Positions 46,782 through 56,838 of a stretch of DNA of 64,000 nt are shown piece after piece. The DNA is from MFD04580-c1 sp963702995 (GTDB lineage Bacteria; Planctomycetota; Phycisphaerae; Tepidisphaerales; Tepidisphaeraceae), in assembly GCA_963702995.1 (NCBI GenBank), contig OY969783.1, forward strand, positions 1-64,000, given 5' to 3'. The position numbers were made by a program, and so were the translations under genes. Position 1 is the stretch's first letter; the number at the start of each line of letters is the position of its first letter. The notes below the pieces were generated by a model that ran no database searches, had not been told where the DNA came from, and saw only the letters and a program-made list of their open reading frames with translations.

Positions 46782-48323
46782 ATGGGCATTCGAACGAAAG
46801 TCGCGCGGAAGTCCTCTCCTCGTGCTGCCGTGGCGACGGCGAGACGCGTACGCCGAAACGATCGTTCGACACGAGTCGAGCGGCCGGAACGGGCACCGCA
46901 CATCAACCATACAGATCGCACAGATCGGCCGGCCCATATTCTAAAAACGTCGCCCCACGCCGAGCCCAAGCCGCATTCGAACGGGGTGTCGGCCTACGCG
47001 AAGGCGATTCGCTTTCTCTCGTCATTGAGTGACTTCGAGCGGCTGCGCATCGTGCGTTACAACAGCTCGAACTTCGATCTGGACCGGATGCGCCTTCTTT
47101 TGAAGAAGCTTGGCAACCCGCAGGATCAGTTTCGCACGGTCCACGTCGCCGGCACCAAGGGGAAGGGCAGCACCTGCGCCATGATCGCCTCCATGCTGCA
47201 GGCGAATGGGTATAAGACCGGCCTCTATACCAGCCCCCACCTTACCGATATTCGGGAACGGATCGCCATCGACGGGGACATGATCCCCCAGTCGGAGTTT
47301 GCGCGGCTTGTGCGTCTGGTCGAGCCGATCATCGCCCGCATGAAGCCGGCCCCGTCCTACTTCGACACATTGACCGCCATCGCATTCAAGTACTTCGCGG
47401 AGCAAAAGGCTGAGCTGGTGGTTGTCGAAACCGGCCTTGGCGGCCGCCTCGACAGCACCAACGTCATCAAGCCGGAAGTCACTGCGATCACGAGCATCAG
47501 CAAAGATCACATGGCCCAGCTTGGGACCACTCTTTCCAAAATCGCTGAAGAAAAGGCGGGGATCTTCAAGACGGGCGTGCCGGCGGTCAGTGTCCTGCAG
47601 GACCCCCAGGCCGAGGCCAGCCTGAAGCGAATCGCCGAAATGGCCGGCGCACCGCTGGAGTTCTGCGGCAAAGGGATCGAGTTCAGCTACCGGTTCGAAT
47701 CGAGCCGCATGCTCGGGCCTCATAACCGCGTCTGCCTTACGACCCCGAACAGCAAGTTCGAGCACCTGGCCGTCCCCCTGGTCGGTGAGCATCAGGCGAT
47801 CAATTGCGGGTTGGCCCTGGCGGTGATCGATCGCCTCAAGAGCCGCGGGATCGCCATCAATGACGGTCGGGCGATGGAAGGCCTGGCCAAGACCACGCTG
47901 CCCGGCCGCATGGAAATGCTCAGCCAGACGCCGCGGGTGATCGTCGATGGCGCGCACAACGCCGCCAGCGTTGACGCCATGATGCGCGCGATCGGGCAGC
48001 ACATCCCGTACGATTCCATGGTCGTCATCTTCGGCTGTTGCGCCGATAAGGACGTTCCGGGAATGCTCGAACGGATCACCAGCGGCGCCGACAAGGTGAT
48101 CTTCACGAAAGTCGATAACATCCGCTCGGCGGACCCCAACGAGCTGCTTGCCCAGTATGTCGAGCTCTACGGAAAGATGGCGCAAGTCGCTTCGACTCTC
48201 GAAGAGGCACTGGGCATCGCAAACCGGGCGGTGACCAAGGAAGACATTATCTGCATCACCGGGAGCTTCTACCTGGTCGGCGAAGCGAAGAAACATTTCG
48301 CCAACGCGGCGAAAACCGCTTAG
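46782..48323 (+). CDS. folC: Bifunctional folylpolyglutamate synthase / dihydrofolate synthase
   Basis: A 513-residue Mur-ligase-like enzyme. The ATP-binding loop is VAGTKGKGSTCAM (usually GTNGKGS), followed by GLYTSPHLTDIRERI, SYFDTLTAIAFKYF, VVETGLGGRLDSTNV, ITSISKDHMAQLG and the C-terminal PGRMEMLSQTPRVIVDGAHN. These are the conserved FolC blocks for ATP, Mg and folate binding. It adds glutamate to dihydropteroate or folates. The ATG at 46782 yields a basic N-terminal extension of about 70 residues not found in the family, so the true start could be further in (a start near 46987 would fit), though no good internal initiator is obvious. Confidence 0.93.
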   Translation: MGIRTKVARKSSPRAAVATARRVRRNDRSTRVERPERAPHINHTDRTDRPAHILKTSPHAEPKPHSNGVSAYAKAIRFLSSLSDFERLRIVRYNSSNFDLDRMRLLLKKLGNPQDQFRTVHVAGTKGKGSTCAMIASMLQANGYKTGLYTSPHLTDIRERIAIDGDMIPQSEFARLVRLVEPIIARMKPAPSYFDTLTAIAFKYFAEQKAELVVVETGLGGRLDSTNVIKPEVTAITSISKDHMAQLGTTLSKIAEEKAGIFKTGVPAVSVLQDPQAEASLKRIAEMAGAPLEFCGKGIEFSYRFESSRMLGPHNRVCLTTPNSKFEHLAVPLVGEHQAINCGLALAVIDRLKSRGIAINDGRAMEGLAKTTLPGRMEMLSQTPRVIVDGAHNAASVDAMMRAIGQHIPYDSMVVIFGCCADKDVPGMLERITSGADKVIFTKVDNIRSADPNELLAQYVELYGKMAQVASTLEEALGIANRAVTKEDIICITGSFYLVGEAKKHFANAAKTA

Positions 48324-48405
48324 CCGATCGCCGGGAGGGCGAAAGCGCCGCCGTTGGCTGGTGGAGCACCTCCATCGCAGTCAAAGGGGACGGCCGCGAA
48401 CCAAA

Positions 48406-48490
48406 GTGCCGCCGGTCGCCTCACGGTGCCCCGCACCGGCGGTGTGGGTGCTCGCGCAACAGGCCCGCCGGTGGGGGCGCTGGCGGCACT
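48406..48490. repeat. GC palindrome family 3, copy 3
   Basis: Arms GTGCCGCCGGTCGCCTCACG at 48406 and a right arm ending GGGCGCTGGCGGCAC at 48475-48489, with internal CACCGGCGG and CCGCCGGTG units. It is related to the copies at 14074 and 22831. It lies in the 434 bp spacer between folC and the cyclophilin-type gene, which is otherwise empty. Confidence 0.6.
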
Positions 48491-48757
48491 TCAGGTCACA
48501 ACGCCTCGCATCCGCGGACTTGCTTGGGGCGATCCACCCGCTTCTTCGATCAATTTTCATCCCTCGTGCGAAATGCGGTGCGCCCTCTGCCGTCCTACCC
48601 ATGGCACGGCCGCTTCGTCGCGCGTAAGCTACACCGATTGACACACCTGAGCGTCGTGCTAACTTGCCTGTCCCCGACGTTACCTGGCGTGGTGCCGGGT
48701 GGGCGGCTGGCGGTCTCAGCAACGGCCGGGGCATCTTGAACTTCCAGGAGAGATACG

Positions 48758-50912
48758 ATGACGGTTCTTCCGCGTCTGCCGGGGCAACGGGGTGGCAAGG
48801 CAATTGGCGATCGACAAATCGTATCGACGGTTTCAGGCTTGAAGCGGGCAGCGGGGCGTGCATGCGGCCCCTTGTTGGAGGCGCTTGAAAATCGCCAGCT
48901 TTTCGCGGTCACGGTCGCCACGCCATTGCCCGCCGTGTCGGTTGACCCGGCCGCCAGCGGGTCCAAAGCGGTTGACCTCTCCAGCGCCTTCACTGACCCG
49001 GCATCGACGACGGTTGAACTGACGACGTCGAACGGCCCGGTTGACATCGGGTTGTTCGACGCGGCCGCACCGAAGACGGTGGCCAACTTCCTGAAATACG
49101 TCAGCTCGGGCCGCTATAACAACACGATCATCCACCGCGCGATCCCCGGCTTCATCGTTCAGGGCGGCGGCTACACGCCAACAGGCACACATATCGCCAC
49201 CTTCGGCAACGTTCCCAACGAGTTCAGCGCGACGCGCTCGAACCTTCGCGGCACGATCGCGATGGCCAAGCTCGGCGGCGACCCCAACAGCGCCACCAGC
49301 GAGTGGTTCTTCAACCTCGCTGACAACAGCGCGAACCTGGACAACCAAAACGGCGGGTTCACCGTCTTCGGCCATGTGGTCAACAACACCTTGAGCAATG
49401 TCGATGCGATCGCCGCACTCCCGAAGGCCGACGGCTCATCCCTGAACTCCGCGTTCGCCCCCGAGAACGGCACGACACCCATCCTGCCGGTCCAGTCCCC
49501 CGTCCCGCCGGCGACCCTGGCCGCCAGCAACCTGGTCACCATCTCGGCCGCGGCCGTCGTCCCGGACGCGCGGTCCTTCACCTATACCGCCACCAGCAGC
49601 GACCCCTCGATCGCCACCGCCACCGTGAGCGGGTCGTCGCTCGCCATCGGGTACGGCACAACGCTGGGCTCGGCCAATATTACCGTCGTCGCCACGGATT
49701 CGAACGGCGCCACGGCGACGCAGACGTTCGCGGTCGGCGTGGGCGGGCTCAATGTGCAGGTTGGCGCGGGCTTCGGCAAGAGCGTCACCTACACCGATGC
49801 CAGCGGCCACAAGGGGACGGTATCACTCTCCGGCCCGGGCTCGGCGACCATCCATTTCACCGGGTCGGGCCTCACCCAGACCGCCGCCGGCAAGGCTGCG
49901 CGCAGAAGATCACCGTCGCCGGGACCGGCGTGGCGGCCGGCTCGATCAGCACCACCGGCACGACCAGCCGCACCACGCTGACGATCAAGGAATCAGGCGG
50001 CTCCGTGACCGTCGGCGGCATCTCGGCCGATGCGCCGCTCTCGGCGATCTCGGCGAAGGGCGTCGCACTCGCCGGCGCGGTCAGCGTGAACGGCACGCTC
50101 AAGTCGCTCACCATCGGCTCGCTCAGCGCGGCGACGATCACGATCGGCGGCATCGCCTCCAGCCCGGCAACCACGCTAAGCCTCGGCACAGTGGTGGACG
50201 GGAGCGTCACCTCCACCGGGCCGGTGAAAAGCCTTTCGGCCTCCAGCTTCACCAGCACCGGCGCTACCTCCGACACGCTCACGGCCCCCTCGTTCGGCAC
50301 GCTGTCCACCAGCGGCAACTTCGGGGAAAACGTCACATCGACCGGCGTCATCAGCAGCCTGAAGTCCGGCGGTTCGCTGACTGGTGCGATCACGGCCGCG
50401 TCGATCAAGTCGCTGTCGGTCAAGAGGGATCTCAGCGCCGCGACGATCGTCCTCACCACCCCGTTCGCCGCCGGCGCGGTGGATCTGTCCAAGCTGGGCG
50501 TTGGGGGGTCGGTCACCAGTTCCAGTATTCACTCGGCCGCCAGCATAGGAAGCATCTCGGCCGGGTCGTTCTCCGGCAGTGACATCGCCGCCGGCACCGC
50601 CCTGACCAGCCTCCCGGTGACGACCGCCGATTTCACATCGGCCGCCGCCATCTCTTCGGTCAAGGTGAAGGGCGCGTACGCGGGCTCCGATATCGTCGCC
50701 TCCAGCCTGGGCAAGGTGTCGCTGGGCACCATCACGATCGCCAACGCCGGCACTCCCTTCGGCGTCGGGGCCACACGATCGCGGCCATCTCCGCCCGCAC
50801 CGGGGCGAACGTGAAGTTCAGCTTCAAGAAAGTGACCGACCCGGCGGCCTTGCAGTCGCAGATCACGGCGCAGGGCCTGGCGCTTCAGGATTTTAAGATC
50901 GACCTGGTTTAA
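48758..50912 (+). CDS. Secreted cyclophilin-type surface protein with LEPR-XLL-like motif (two apparent frameshifts)
   Basis: About 718 residues. The ATG at 48758 follows CCAGGAGAGA. Residues about 38-49 (LLEALENRQLFA) are the planctomycete LEPR-XLL-like signature found near the start of exported proteins. Residues about 85-230 form a cyclophilin-type peptidyl-prolyl isomerase domain: TSNGPVDIGLFDAAAPKTVA, NTIIHRAIPGFIVQGGGY, NEFSATRSNLRGTIAMAK, SEWFFNLADNS and GGFTVFGHVV. An Ig-like segment follows. Breaks near 49897 and 50773 separate a Ser/Thr/Gly-rich, beta-helix-like repeat region (VSVNGTLKSLTIGSLSAATI and similar units) from the end (VKFSFKKVTDP...FKIDLV, stop at 50912). It is probably an extracellular or cell-surface foldase or adhesin. 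Confidence 0.82.
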
Positions 50913-51103
50913 GGCCGTTCGCGCGGGGGCGGTTCGCTTCCGCAAATACCTTGCTCATCGCGGCCGCCGGCTCCCTTCGGGGCGTCGGCGGCCTTGCATT
51001 CCAGCACCCGCCCCAAGTCGTGCCGTCCGTTCCGCATCCTGGCTGATAGAATGGGGGTCGGCTCGCACGGTGCGACCCGACCAGAAGCAGACACCAGAGG
51101 GAC

Positions 51104-52537
51104 ATGCAGACCCAACTCGATCCGCGGCCGGCGCAGGGGAGCCCCGCCGTGACCGATCGCAACCCGACCGCCGCGCCGGAGGCCGGTCGCCCCAGGCCGC
51201 CTGGCTCCGCCCGGGCGCCGGCAACGCGCCGGCGGCCGCGCCGGCAATGGCTCTGGCCCCTCACTGCCGCGGTCGCCGCGATCCTCGTCGCCGCCGCGGC
51301 ATGGGCGATCACCCACCGCTCCTCGCCGACTTCACCCGGGCTGCCCAGCCCTGCCGACCTGGCGACCATCGGGCGCGGGAGCGTGGAAAAGAGCATCGAA
51401 TCTTCAGGGAAGGTCGTCTCAAACCTGGACGTCGAGATTAAATGCCGCGCGAGCGGCGAAGTGATCAAGCTGCCGTTCGATGTCAGCATGGCGGTAAAGA
51501 AGGGGGAGCTTCTTTGCCAGCTCGACCCGACCGACGCGACGCTGGCCGTCCGCTCCGCGCAGGCGATTATCGAGCAGGCGTCGGCCAAGCTCGCCCAGGC
51601 CCAGGACGACCTTCGTCAGGCCGAGGAGAACCTCGCCACCACGCGCCGCCGCGATGAATCGGCTCTGGCCTCGGCGAAGGTCAAGGCCGCCAACCTCCGA
51701 GCCAAGGCCGACCGGCAGAAGCAACTGCTCGACCAGAACCTCGGCTCGCGCGAAGACTGGGAGACTTCCGAGACCGAAGCGGCCAACGCCGACGCCGCCC
51801 GCGACTCGGCCGAGATCGCGATCGACGAACTCAAGCAGCAGGCGATCCAGCTCGAGTACAAGCGGCAAGCGGTGAAGGTCGCCGACGCACAGCTCCAGTC
51901 CGACCAGGTCACCTTCGACACCCAGCGCCAGCAGTTGGCCTACACAACGGTGACCGCCCCGATCGACGGCGTCGTCTCCGCTCTGTCGGTTCAGAAGGGG
52001 ACGATCGTCGCCTCCGGCATGAGCGGGTTCAGCGGCGGCACGACCATCATGACGCTTTCCGATCTTTCGCATGTCTTTCTGATGGCGACGGTGGACGAGA
52101 GTGACATCGGCGAGGTCCGCGTCGGCCAGCGCGCGTCGATCAAGGTGGCGAGCTTCCCGAACCGGATCTTCGTCGGGAAGGTCGTGCGGATCGCGACCAA
52201 GGGGGTCAATTCATCCAACGTCGTCACGTTCGAGGTGAAAGTCGAAGTGCTCGACGAGCACAAAGACCTCCTGCGGCCGGAGATGACCGGCAGCGTCGTG
52301 GTCGTCGAAGCGGAGAAGGCGGACGTGCTGACGTCCCCGGCGGCCGCCATCTCACGGCGGGGCGGCCAGGCCTATGTGACGATGGCTGACGGCAAGTCGC
52401 GCCAGGTGGCGACCGGGCTGGAAGGGCCCGACATGGTCGAGATCACCTCTGGCCTGGCCGCGGGCGAGCGCGTCGTGGTGACGGCCGACCTTCCGACCCG
52501 CTGGAAGAGCCCTGATGGCGGGCCGCCGCCACGATAA
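51104..52537 (+). CDS. Periplasmic adaptor protein of a MacA/HlyD-type exporter
   Basis: A 477-residue membrane-fusion protein. A cytoplasmic Pro/Arg-rich tail of about 45 residues precedes a signal anchor (WLWPLTAAVAAILVAAAAWA). The biotinyl-lipoyl domain halves are visible at VEIKCRASGEVIKLPFDVSM and TTVTAPIDGVVSALSVQKGT, with a long alpha-hairpin between them (about residues 140-270). The beta-barrel domain VFLMATVDESDIGEVRVGQR and the membrane-proximal domain follow. It links an inner-membrane ABC transporter to an outer-membrane channel. The ABC ATPase, MacB-like permease and TolC-like genes come next on the same strand, interrupted only by an MITE-like element. Confidence 0.92.
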   Translation: MQTQLDPRPAQGSPAVTDRNPTAAPEAGRPRPPGSARAPATRRRPRRQWLWPLTAAVAAILVAAAAWAITHRSSPTSPGLPSPADLATIGRGSVEKSIESSGKVVSNLDVEIKCRASGEVIKLPFDVSMAVKKGELLCQLDPTDATLAVRSAQAIIEQASAKLAQAQDDLRQAEENLATTRRRDESALASAKVKAANLRAKADRQKQLLDQNLGSREDWETSETEAANADAARDSAEIAIDELKQQAIQLEYKRQAVKVADAQLQSDQVTFDTQRQQLAYTTVTAPIDGVVSALSVQKGTIVASGMSGFSGGTTIMTLSDLSHVFLMATVDESDIGEVRVGQRASIKVASFPNRIFVGKVVRIATKGVNSSNVVTFEVKVEVLDEHKDLLRPEMTGSVVVVEAEKADVLTSPAAAISRRGGQAYVTMADGKSRQVATGLEGPDMVEITSGLAAGERVVVTADLPTRWKSPDGGPPPR

Positions 52538-52545
52538 GCGCCATC

Positions 52546-52755
52546 TAACACCGCAGCGTTATTCGAGTACCACAGCATCGTGAATCGAAATCCGAAGAAC
52601 GAAATCCGAAGGAATGACGAAGGGGAAAAGGAGGAAAACGGATGCAGACGACCGCGTCGTTTTCCACTTTGTCTTTTTTTGAGCTTCGTTGAGATTTCGT
52701 GCTTCGGATTTCTCCGGTTCGTAAGGCTTACCGGCTGTTCAGCGCAGTAGGTTAG
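52546..52755. mobile_element. MITE-like inverted-repeat element, copy C (diverged)
   Basis: About 210 bp with imperfect terminal inverted repeats (TAACACCGCAGCG at 52546-52558; GCGCAGTAGGTTA at 52742-52754) and the same internal inverted ATCCGAAG units as copies A and B. It has diverged in its centre. It lies between the adaptor and ATPase genes of the exporter, inside what should be one operon, and its hairpin could affect that transcript. Confidence 0.7.
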
Positions 52756-52778
52756 AAGCTCTCACGCAAGGCGATCCT

Positions 52779-53498
52779 TTGATCCAGGCTGAAGACCTCA
52801 TCAAGCGCTACGAACTGGGCGGCCAGATCGTCAACGCACTGGACGGCGTCTCGGTCCACATCGCGGCCGGCGAGATGGTCGCCATTCGCGGGCCCAGCGG
52901 GTCCGGCAAGAGCACGCTGATGAACATCCTCGGCTGCCTCGACCGGCCTGACGAGGGGACGTACGTCCTGGCCGGCGAGGATGTCTCCACGCTCGACGAT
53001 GACGAGCTTGCCGAAGTTCGCGGCCGCCGGATCGGCTTCGTCTTCCAGAGCTTTAATCTTCTTCCGCGGATGTCGGCGCTGCGCAACGTGGAGCTGCCCG
53101 TCCACTATGTCGGCCGCAAGGGAGCGCGGGAGATGGCGGCCGCCGCGCTGGAGACGGTGGGGCTCGCCGATCGGATGCATCACGAGCCGAACCAACTCTC
53201 CGGCGGTCAGCGGCAGCGTGTGGCGATCGCTCGTGCGCTGGTGAACGACCCCGCGATCGTCCTTGCCGACGAGCCAACCGGCGCGCTCGACACCCGCACC
53301 GGTGAAGACGTGCTGGCCCTGTTCAAGCAACTGAACGGGCAGGGCCGAACGATTCTCGTCGTCACGCACGACCTGAACGTCGCGCGGCATTGCCCGCGGG
53401 AGATCTACCTTCGTGACGGCCGCGTGGTAACGCCGCCGGAGGTGGAACAAAACAGCGTCGCGGTGGCCGGCCCGACGCGGCCGGGGGGCACGGCATGA
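52779..53498 (+). CDS. ABC exporter ATPase (MacB/LolD type)
   Basis: A 239-residue nucleotide-binding protein starting at TTG 52779 (IQAEDLIKRYELGGQIVNAL), the only initiator fitting the family N-terminus. Walker A is RGPSGSGKSTLMN, the Q-loop is in GFVFQSFNLLP, the ABC signature is LSGGQRQRVAIARAL and Walker B is VLADEPTGALD, followed by the H-loop VVTHDLNVARH. It powers the neighbouring MacB-like permease, whose gene overlaps it by 4 bp (ATGA). The exporter family moves peptides, macrolides, enterotoxins or lipoproteins; the substrate here is unknown. Confidence 0.95.
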   Translation: MIQAEDLIKRYELGGQIVNALDGVSVHIAAGEMVAIRGPSGSGKSTLMNILGCLDRPDEGTYVLAGEDVSTLDDDELAEVRGRRIGFVFQSFNLLPRMSALRNVELPVHYVGRKGAREMAAAALETVGLADRMHHEPNQLSGGQRQRVAIARALVNDPAIVLADEPTGALDTRTGEDVLALFKQLNGQGRTILVVTHDLNVARHCPREIYLRDGRVVTPPEVEQNSVAVAGPTRPGGTA

Positions 53499-54709
53499 TC
53501 TTTTGGATGATCGTGCAGGTTTCGCTCCGAAGCCTCGCGGCGAACAAACTTCGATCGATCCTGGCGATGCTCGGCATCATCATCGGCGTCTGGTCCGTCA
53601 TCTCCGCCCTCGCTCTGGCGGCCGGCGCCCGGCAGAAGGTGCTTGGGCAGATGACGTCGCTGGGGACGAACGTCGTCATGGTCACGCCCGGACAGCGCGG
53701 GACGGGGGGCGTCGTTTCAGGGAGTCAGCAGAACCTGAAAGTCGCCGACGGGCTGGCGATGACCCACATCGCCGAGGTCTCCCGCGTCGCCCCGGTGGTG
53801 CGGGGGAACGTGCAGGTGAAGCACGGGAACAAGAATACGCGCACCAGCCTCCTGGGGACGGGGCCGACTTACTTCGCGATTCGCGATTTCAAGGTGGAGT
53901 ACGGCCGCTCCATCAGCGACAGCGACTGCGACGCCCTGGCGCGCGTCGCGGTAGTCGGCCCGACCACGGCAAAGAACGTCTTCGGCGATGACTATGTCTG
54001 GTCGGTCGGGCAGTCGATCGAAGTGAAGGGCGTCCACTACCGCGTCATCGGCATCCTCAAGGCGAAGGGGGATCAAGGATGGTTCAACCCGGATGACCAG
54101 GTCATCGTCCCCTACACCACGGCGATGAAGCAGGTCCTGGGCGTGGACTGGCTGAATGAGGTGGATCTCAGCGCCAAAGATGAAACACAGCTCGCTACGG
54201 TCCAGGCGAAATCGACCGCGCTGCTCCGCAAGCGGCATCGCCTGGCGGAGGATGCCGAAAACGACTTCAACGTCCGGAACATGACCGACATCCTGGGGGC
54301 GATGGCGACGATCCAAAATGTGCTCTCCCTGCTGCTCGGCGGCATCGCCGGGATCTCGCTGCTCGTCGGGGGGATCGGGGTGATGAACGTCATGCTGGTC
54401 ACGGTGACCGAGCGCACGCGCGAGATCGGCGTCCGCAAGGCGATCGGCGCGAAACGGCGCGACATCCTTCGCCAGTTCCTGATCGAAGCCGTCGTCATGA
54501 GCGGCACCGGCGGTTTTGTGGGGGTCCTGGCGGGAGTCTTGACCGCGTGGATCGTCTCGGCCGCCCAGTCTACGATCACGCTGGTCGTCCAAGCCTCAAC
54601 CGTCCTGATGGCGCTCGGCTTTTCGGCCGGCGTCGGCATCTTCTTCGGCTACTACCCCGCCCGCCGGGCCGCCCGGCTCGATCCGATCGAGGCCCTTCGC
54701 TATGAATGA
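53495..54709 (+). CDS. MacB-like ABC transporter permease
   Basis: A 404-residue permease with the MacB layout. A first helix (IVQVSLRSLAANKLRSILAM then LGIIIGVWSVI) is followed by a large periplasmic domain of about 230 residues. Three C-terminal helices come next (LSLLLGGIAGISLLVGGIGV, GGFVGVLAGVLTAWIV and TVLMALGFSAGVGIFFGYYP), with the TERTREIGVRKAIGAKRRDI coupling motif between them and the terminal PARRAARLDPIEALRYE. Length is that of the short FtsX/MacB group. It is translationally coupled to both the ATPase (4 bp overlap) and the outer-membrane gene (8 bp overlap), so a tripartite pump operon is well supported. Confidence 0.95.
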   Translation: MIFWMIVQVSLRSLAANKLRSILAMLGIIIGVWSVISALALAAGARQKVLGQMTSLGTNVVMVTPGQRGTGGVVSGSQQNLKVADGLAMTHIAEVSRVAPVVRGNVQVKHGNKNTRTSLLGTGPTYFAIRDFKVEYGRSISDSDCDALARVAVVGPTTAKNVFGDDYVWSVGQSIEVKGVHYRVIGILKAKGDQGWFNPDDQVIVPYTTAMKQVLGVDWLNEVDLSAKDETQLATVQAKSTALLRKRHRLAEDAENDFNVRNMTDILGAMATIQNVLSLLLGGIAGISLLVGGIGVMNVMLVTVTERTREIGVRKAIGAKRRDILRQFLIEAVVMSGTGGFVGVLAGVLTAWIVSAAQSTITLVVQASTVLMALGFSAGVGIFFGYYPARRAARLDPIEALRYE

Positions 54710-56155
54710 TCGCTCGACCGGGCTCCCCAATCGATCACCTCGATCGTTACGCATCCCAAGGCCAATCGTTTTGGTTTCTCTCATCATTGCCGTCGGCGGG
54801 GCGGGCTGCCTCGACTGGTCGGCCGACGTGGTGCGCTACCGGCAGATCCTGGGGCACAGCAGCGCCCGGCCCGCGGCGTGGGTGGCGTCGCGGCCGCTCC
54901 CGCTGATCGAGCGCTTCGCCAGGCGAACGCCGACAATGAGGCGATCGCCTCGCGCGGCGAGGATTACGTGCAAGCGCTGGCTGAAAAGATGCGCCAGGCC
55001 GGCACGTTCCTGCCGACGTTGAGCATCGATCCCTCCTTCAGCGTCACCCACGAGAGGGGGCTTCGCGATCGGCAACTCACTGTCCCGCTGAACGCATCGG
55101 CGACGGGCTCGCTCGCCAACGCGTCCAGTCTTGGGGCCGCCGGAAGCACCGTGGAACAACGGGCGCAACTCCTGCTTGACGATCGCGAGGCGATTCTGCT
55201 GCAGGTCGCCCAGTCGTACTACACCGTGCTGCAGGATGAACATCAGGCCGACGTGTACGAGAGCAGCATTCGTTTCAAGGCGGAAAAGGTGCGCGACCAG
55301 GAGGCGCGCCTCAAGCTGGGCGGCGTGCGGCCGCTCGATGTCGCCCAGAGCCAGGCCGACCTCGCCGCCACGCGCGTTTCGCTGACCGAATCGCGCACCC
55401 AGGCGGACAACGCGCGCAGCGCCCTGGCGCGGCTCATGGGCGTCGCCGCCGTCGACGGGCCGCTGACGGATCACTTCGAGCCGCCGCCCGATATCTGCCC
55501 CATCGACGAATGGCATCATCGCGCGACGGAGCAGCGTCAGGACCTGTTGGCGGCCGAGCGAGCCGTCGAGTCCGCGCGACAGAGCCTTGAAGCCGCCGTC
55601 CGGCGCTATTTTCCGTCCGTCACGATCAACTTCAGCTACTTCTTGTACAACGACCCGACGACGCTCCAGGCGTGGAACGGCGCGATCTCGGCGAACATTC
55701 CGATCTTCTCGGCATTGTCGATCGAGTCCGACATCCGCAGGGCATGGAGCGTCTACCGACAAGCCGGCATTGCCCAAAGCCAGGCTGGGCGCATCGTTGC
55801 CGATGACGTCAACCAGGCATTTCACAACCTCTTGGGGAGCCGGCGGAAGATCGCCGACCTGCGGGTGGAAGTGGCGGCCGCCCAGCGCGCATTCGATCTG
55901 GCCGAGCGGGCCAACCAGCTTGGTTCTGTGAGCAACCTGGATCGACTTACCCAGCAGGATAGCCTGCTCACCGCGCAACTCACCCTGGTCCGTGAGCAAT
56001 ACAACGAGAAGAGCAGCTATCTGAGCTTATTGCGGGCGGAAGGGCGGCTCGCGTCGGTCCTCGACCGGCAGCCGATGCCAGCGGACGCCGCCACCACCCA
56101 GCCGGCCGTTACTTCACCCAATGCGAGAACTCCTGCGACCGCGGAGTCGCCTTAG
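54702..56155 (+). CDS. TolC-like outer-membrane efflux lipoprotein (apparent frameshift near 54910)
   Basis: About 484 residues in two frames. The ATG at 54702 opens a lipoprotein signal: PIVLVSLIIAVGGAGC with Cys in the lipobox position. A break near 54910 (after RPLPLIE) shifts to the frame that continues LRQANADNEAIASRGEDYVQ and carries two OEP-type helical repeats (QVAQSYYTVLQDEHQADVYE, RLKLGGVRPLDVAQSQADLA; VNQAFHNLLGSRRKIADLRV, AERANQLGSVSNLDRLTQQD) separated by beta segments (YFPSVTINFSYFLYNDPTT). It forms the outer-membrane channel of the tripartite exporter. The C-terminus is a short Thr/Pro-rich tail. Confidence 0.88.
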
Positions 56156-56181
56156 CCTTTCCACCCTTTGACGGCGATGCA

Positions 56182-56838
56182 TCAGGGGTGCGAGCTGTCG
56201 GCGGGCGGCTCGGGCGGAGCGGCCGGCTCGCTGGGCTTCGCCTCGGGATGGCCACTCACGGCTTCGACAACCCCTGCGACCATGCCGGCCGTTTCCGCGA
56301 CCATATGGGTTGCCGACTCGATCGCGTGCCCCGTCTTTTCTCCCATGGCCTGGGCGTGATCCTTGATCTGCCCCATGACGTGCTCCGCCGCCGCCGGCGC
56401 CTGGTGGGCAATTTCGACAGCGCGATCCTTGACCTTCCGCGCGGTCTTGGCGGTTTTGTCCGCGACGGACTTCGCGGTGGCCACCGCTTTGTTCGTCCGG
56501 TCCGCCGTCTCGCGGACCACACGCTTGGCCGTCGCGACAGCCCGTGTGGTCTCTTTGACAGCTTCGTTTTTCCGCTTCGACACGGTTTCCACCGCGCTGC
56601 GGACCTTGCCGGCGGCGGTCTTCATCGCCGACTTGGCCTGGGCGATCTTCCCCTTCGCCTTGCTGACGGCCTGCTTCCCCTTGGCCACCGGCGTGGGCTT
56701 GGCGATCAGCGCTTTACCCGGCTTCTTGCCGGATTTCGCGACCACCGCGGGCTTTGCCCCGCGGCCGATCGACGTGGACTTTTTTGGCGCGGGCTTAAAC
56801 GGCTTCTTTGCGGGCTTGGCAGATGGTTTCGACGCCAT
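56182..56838 (-). CDS. Histone H1-like Lys/Ala-rich protein with amphipathic helical tail
   Basis: A 218-residue protein from the ATG at 56838 (MASKPSAKPAKKPFKPAPKK), supported by AAGGAG upstream. Residues 1-90 are rich in Lys, Ala and Pro (KAKGKIAQAKSAMKTAAGK), like the bacterial histone H1-like C-terminal domain that condenses DNA. Residues about 90-185 form long Ala/Lys/Thr helices (AVATAKRVVRETADRTNKAV) resembling apolipoprotein- or LEA-like repeats, and the end is acidic and Pro-rich. It may bind the nucleoid or protect it in stationary phase. It is convergent with the TolC-like gene (26 bp gap). The 412 bp upstream contain nothing recognisable. Confidence 0.72.
   Translation of the reverse strand: MASKPSAKPAKKPFKPAPKKSTSIGRGAKPAVVAKSGKKPGKALIAKPTPVAKGKQAVSKAKGKIAQAKSAMKTAAGKVRSAVETVSKRKNEAVKETTRAVATAKRVVRETADRTNKAVATAKSVADKTAKTARKVKDRAVEIAHQAPAAAEHVMGQIKDHAQAMGEKTGHAIESATHMVAETAGMVAGVVEAVSGHPEAKPSEPAAPPEPPADSSHP

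Noticed and set aside
49872..50516. 214-residue open frame antisense to the surface protein
   Set aside because: Mirrors the repetitive Ser/Thr/Gly coding region on the plus strand, which continues a gene with a clear start and end.
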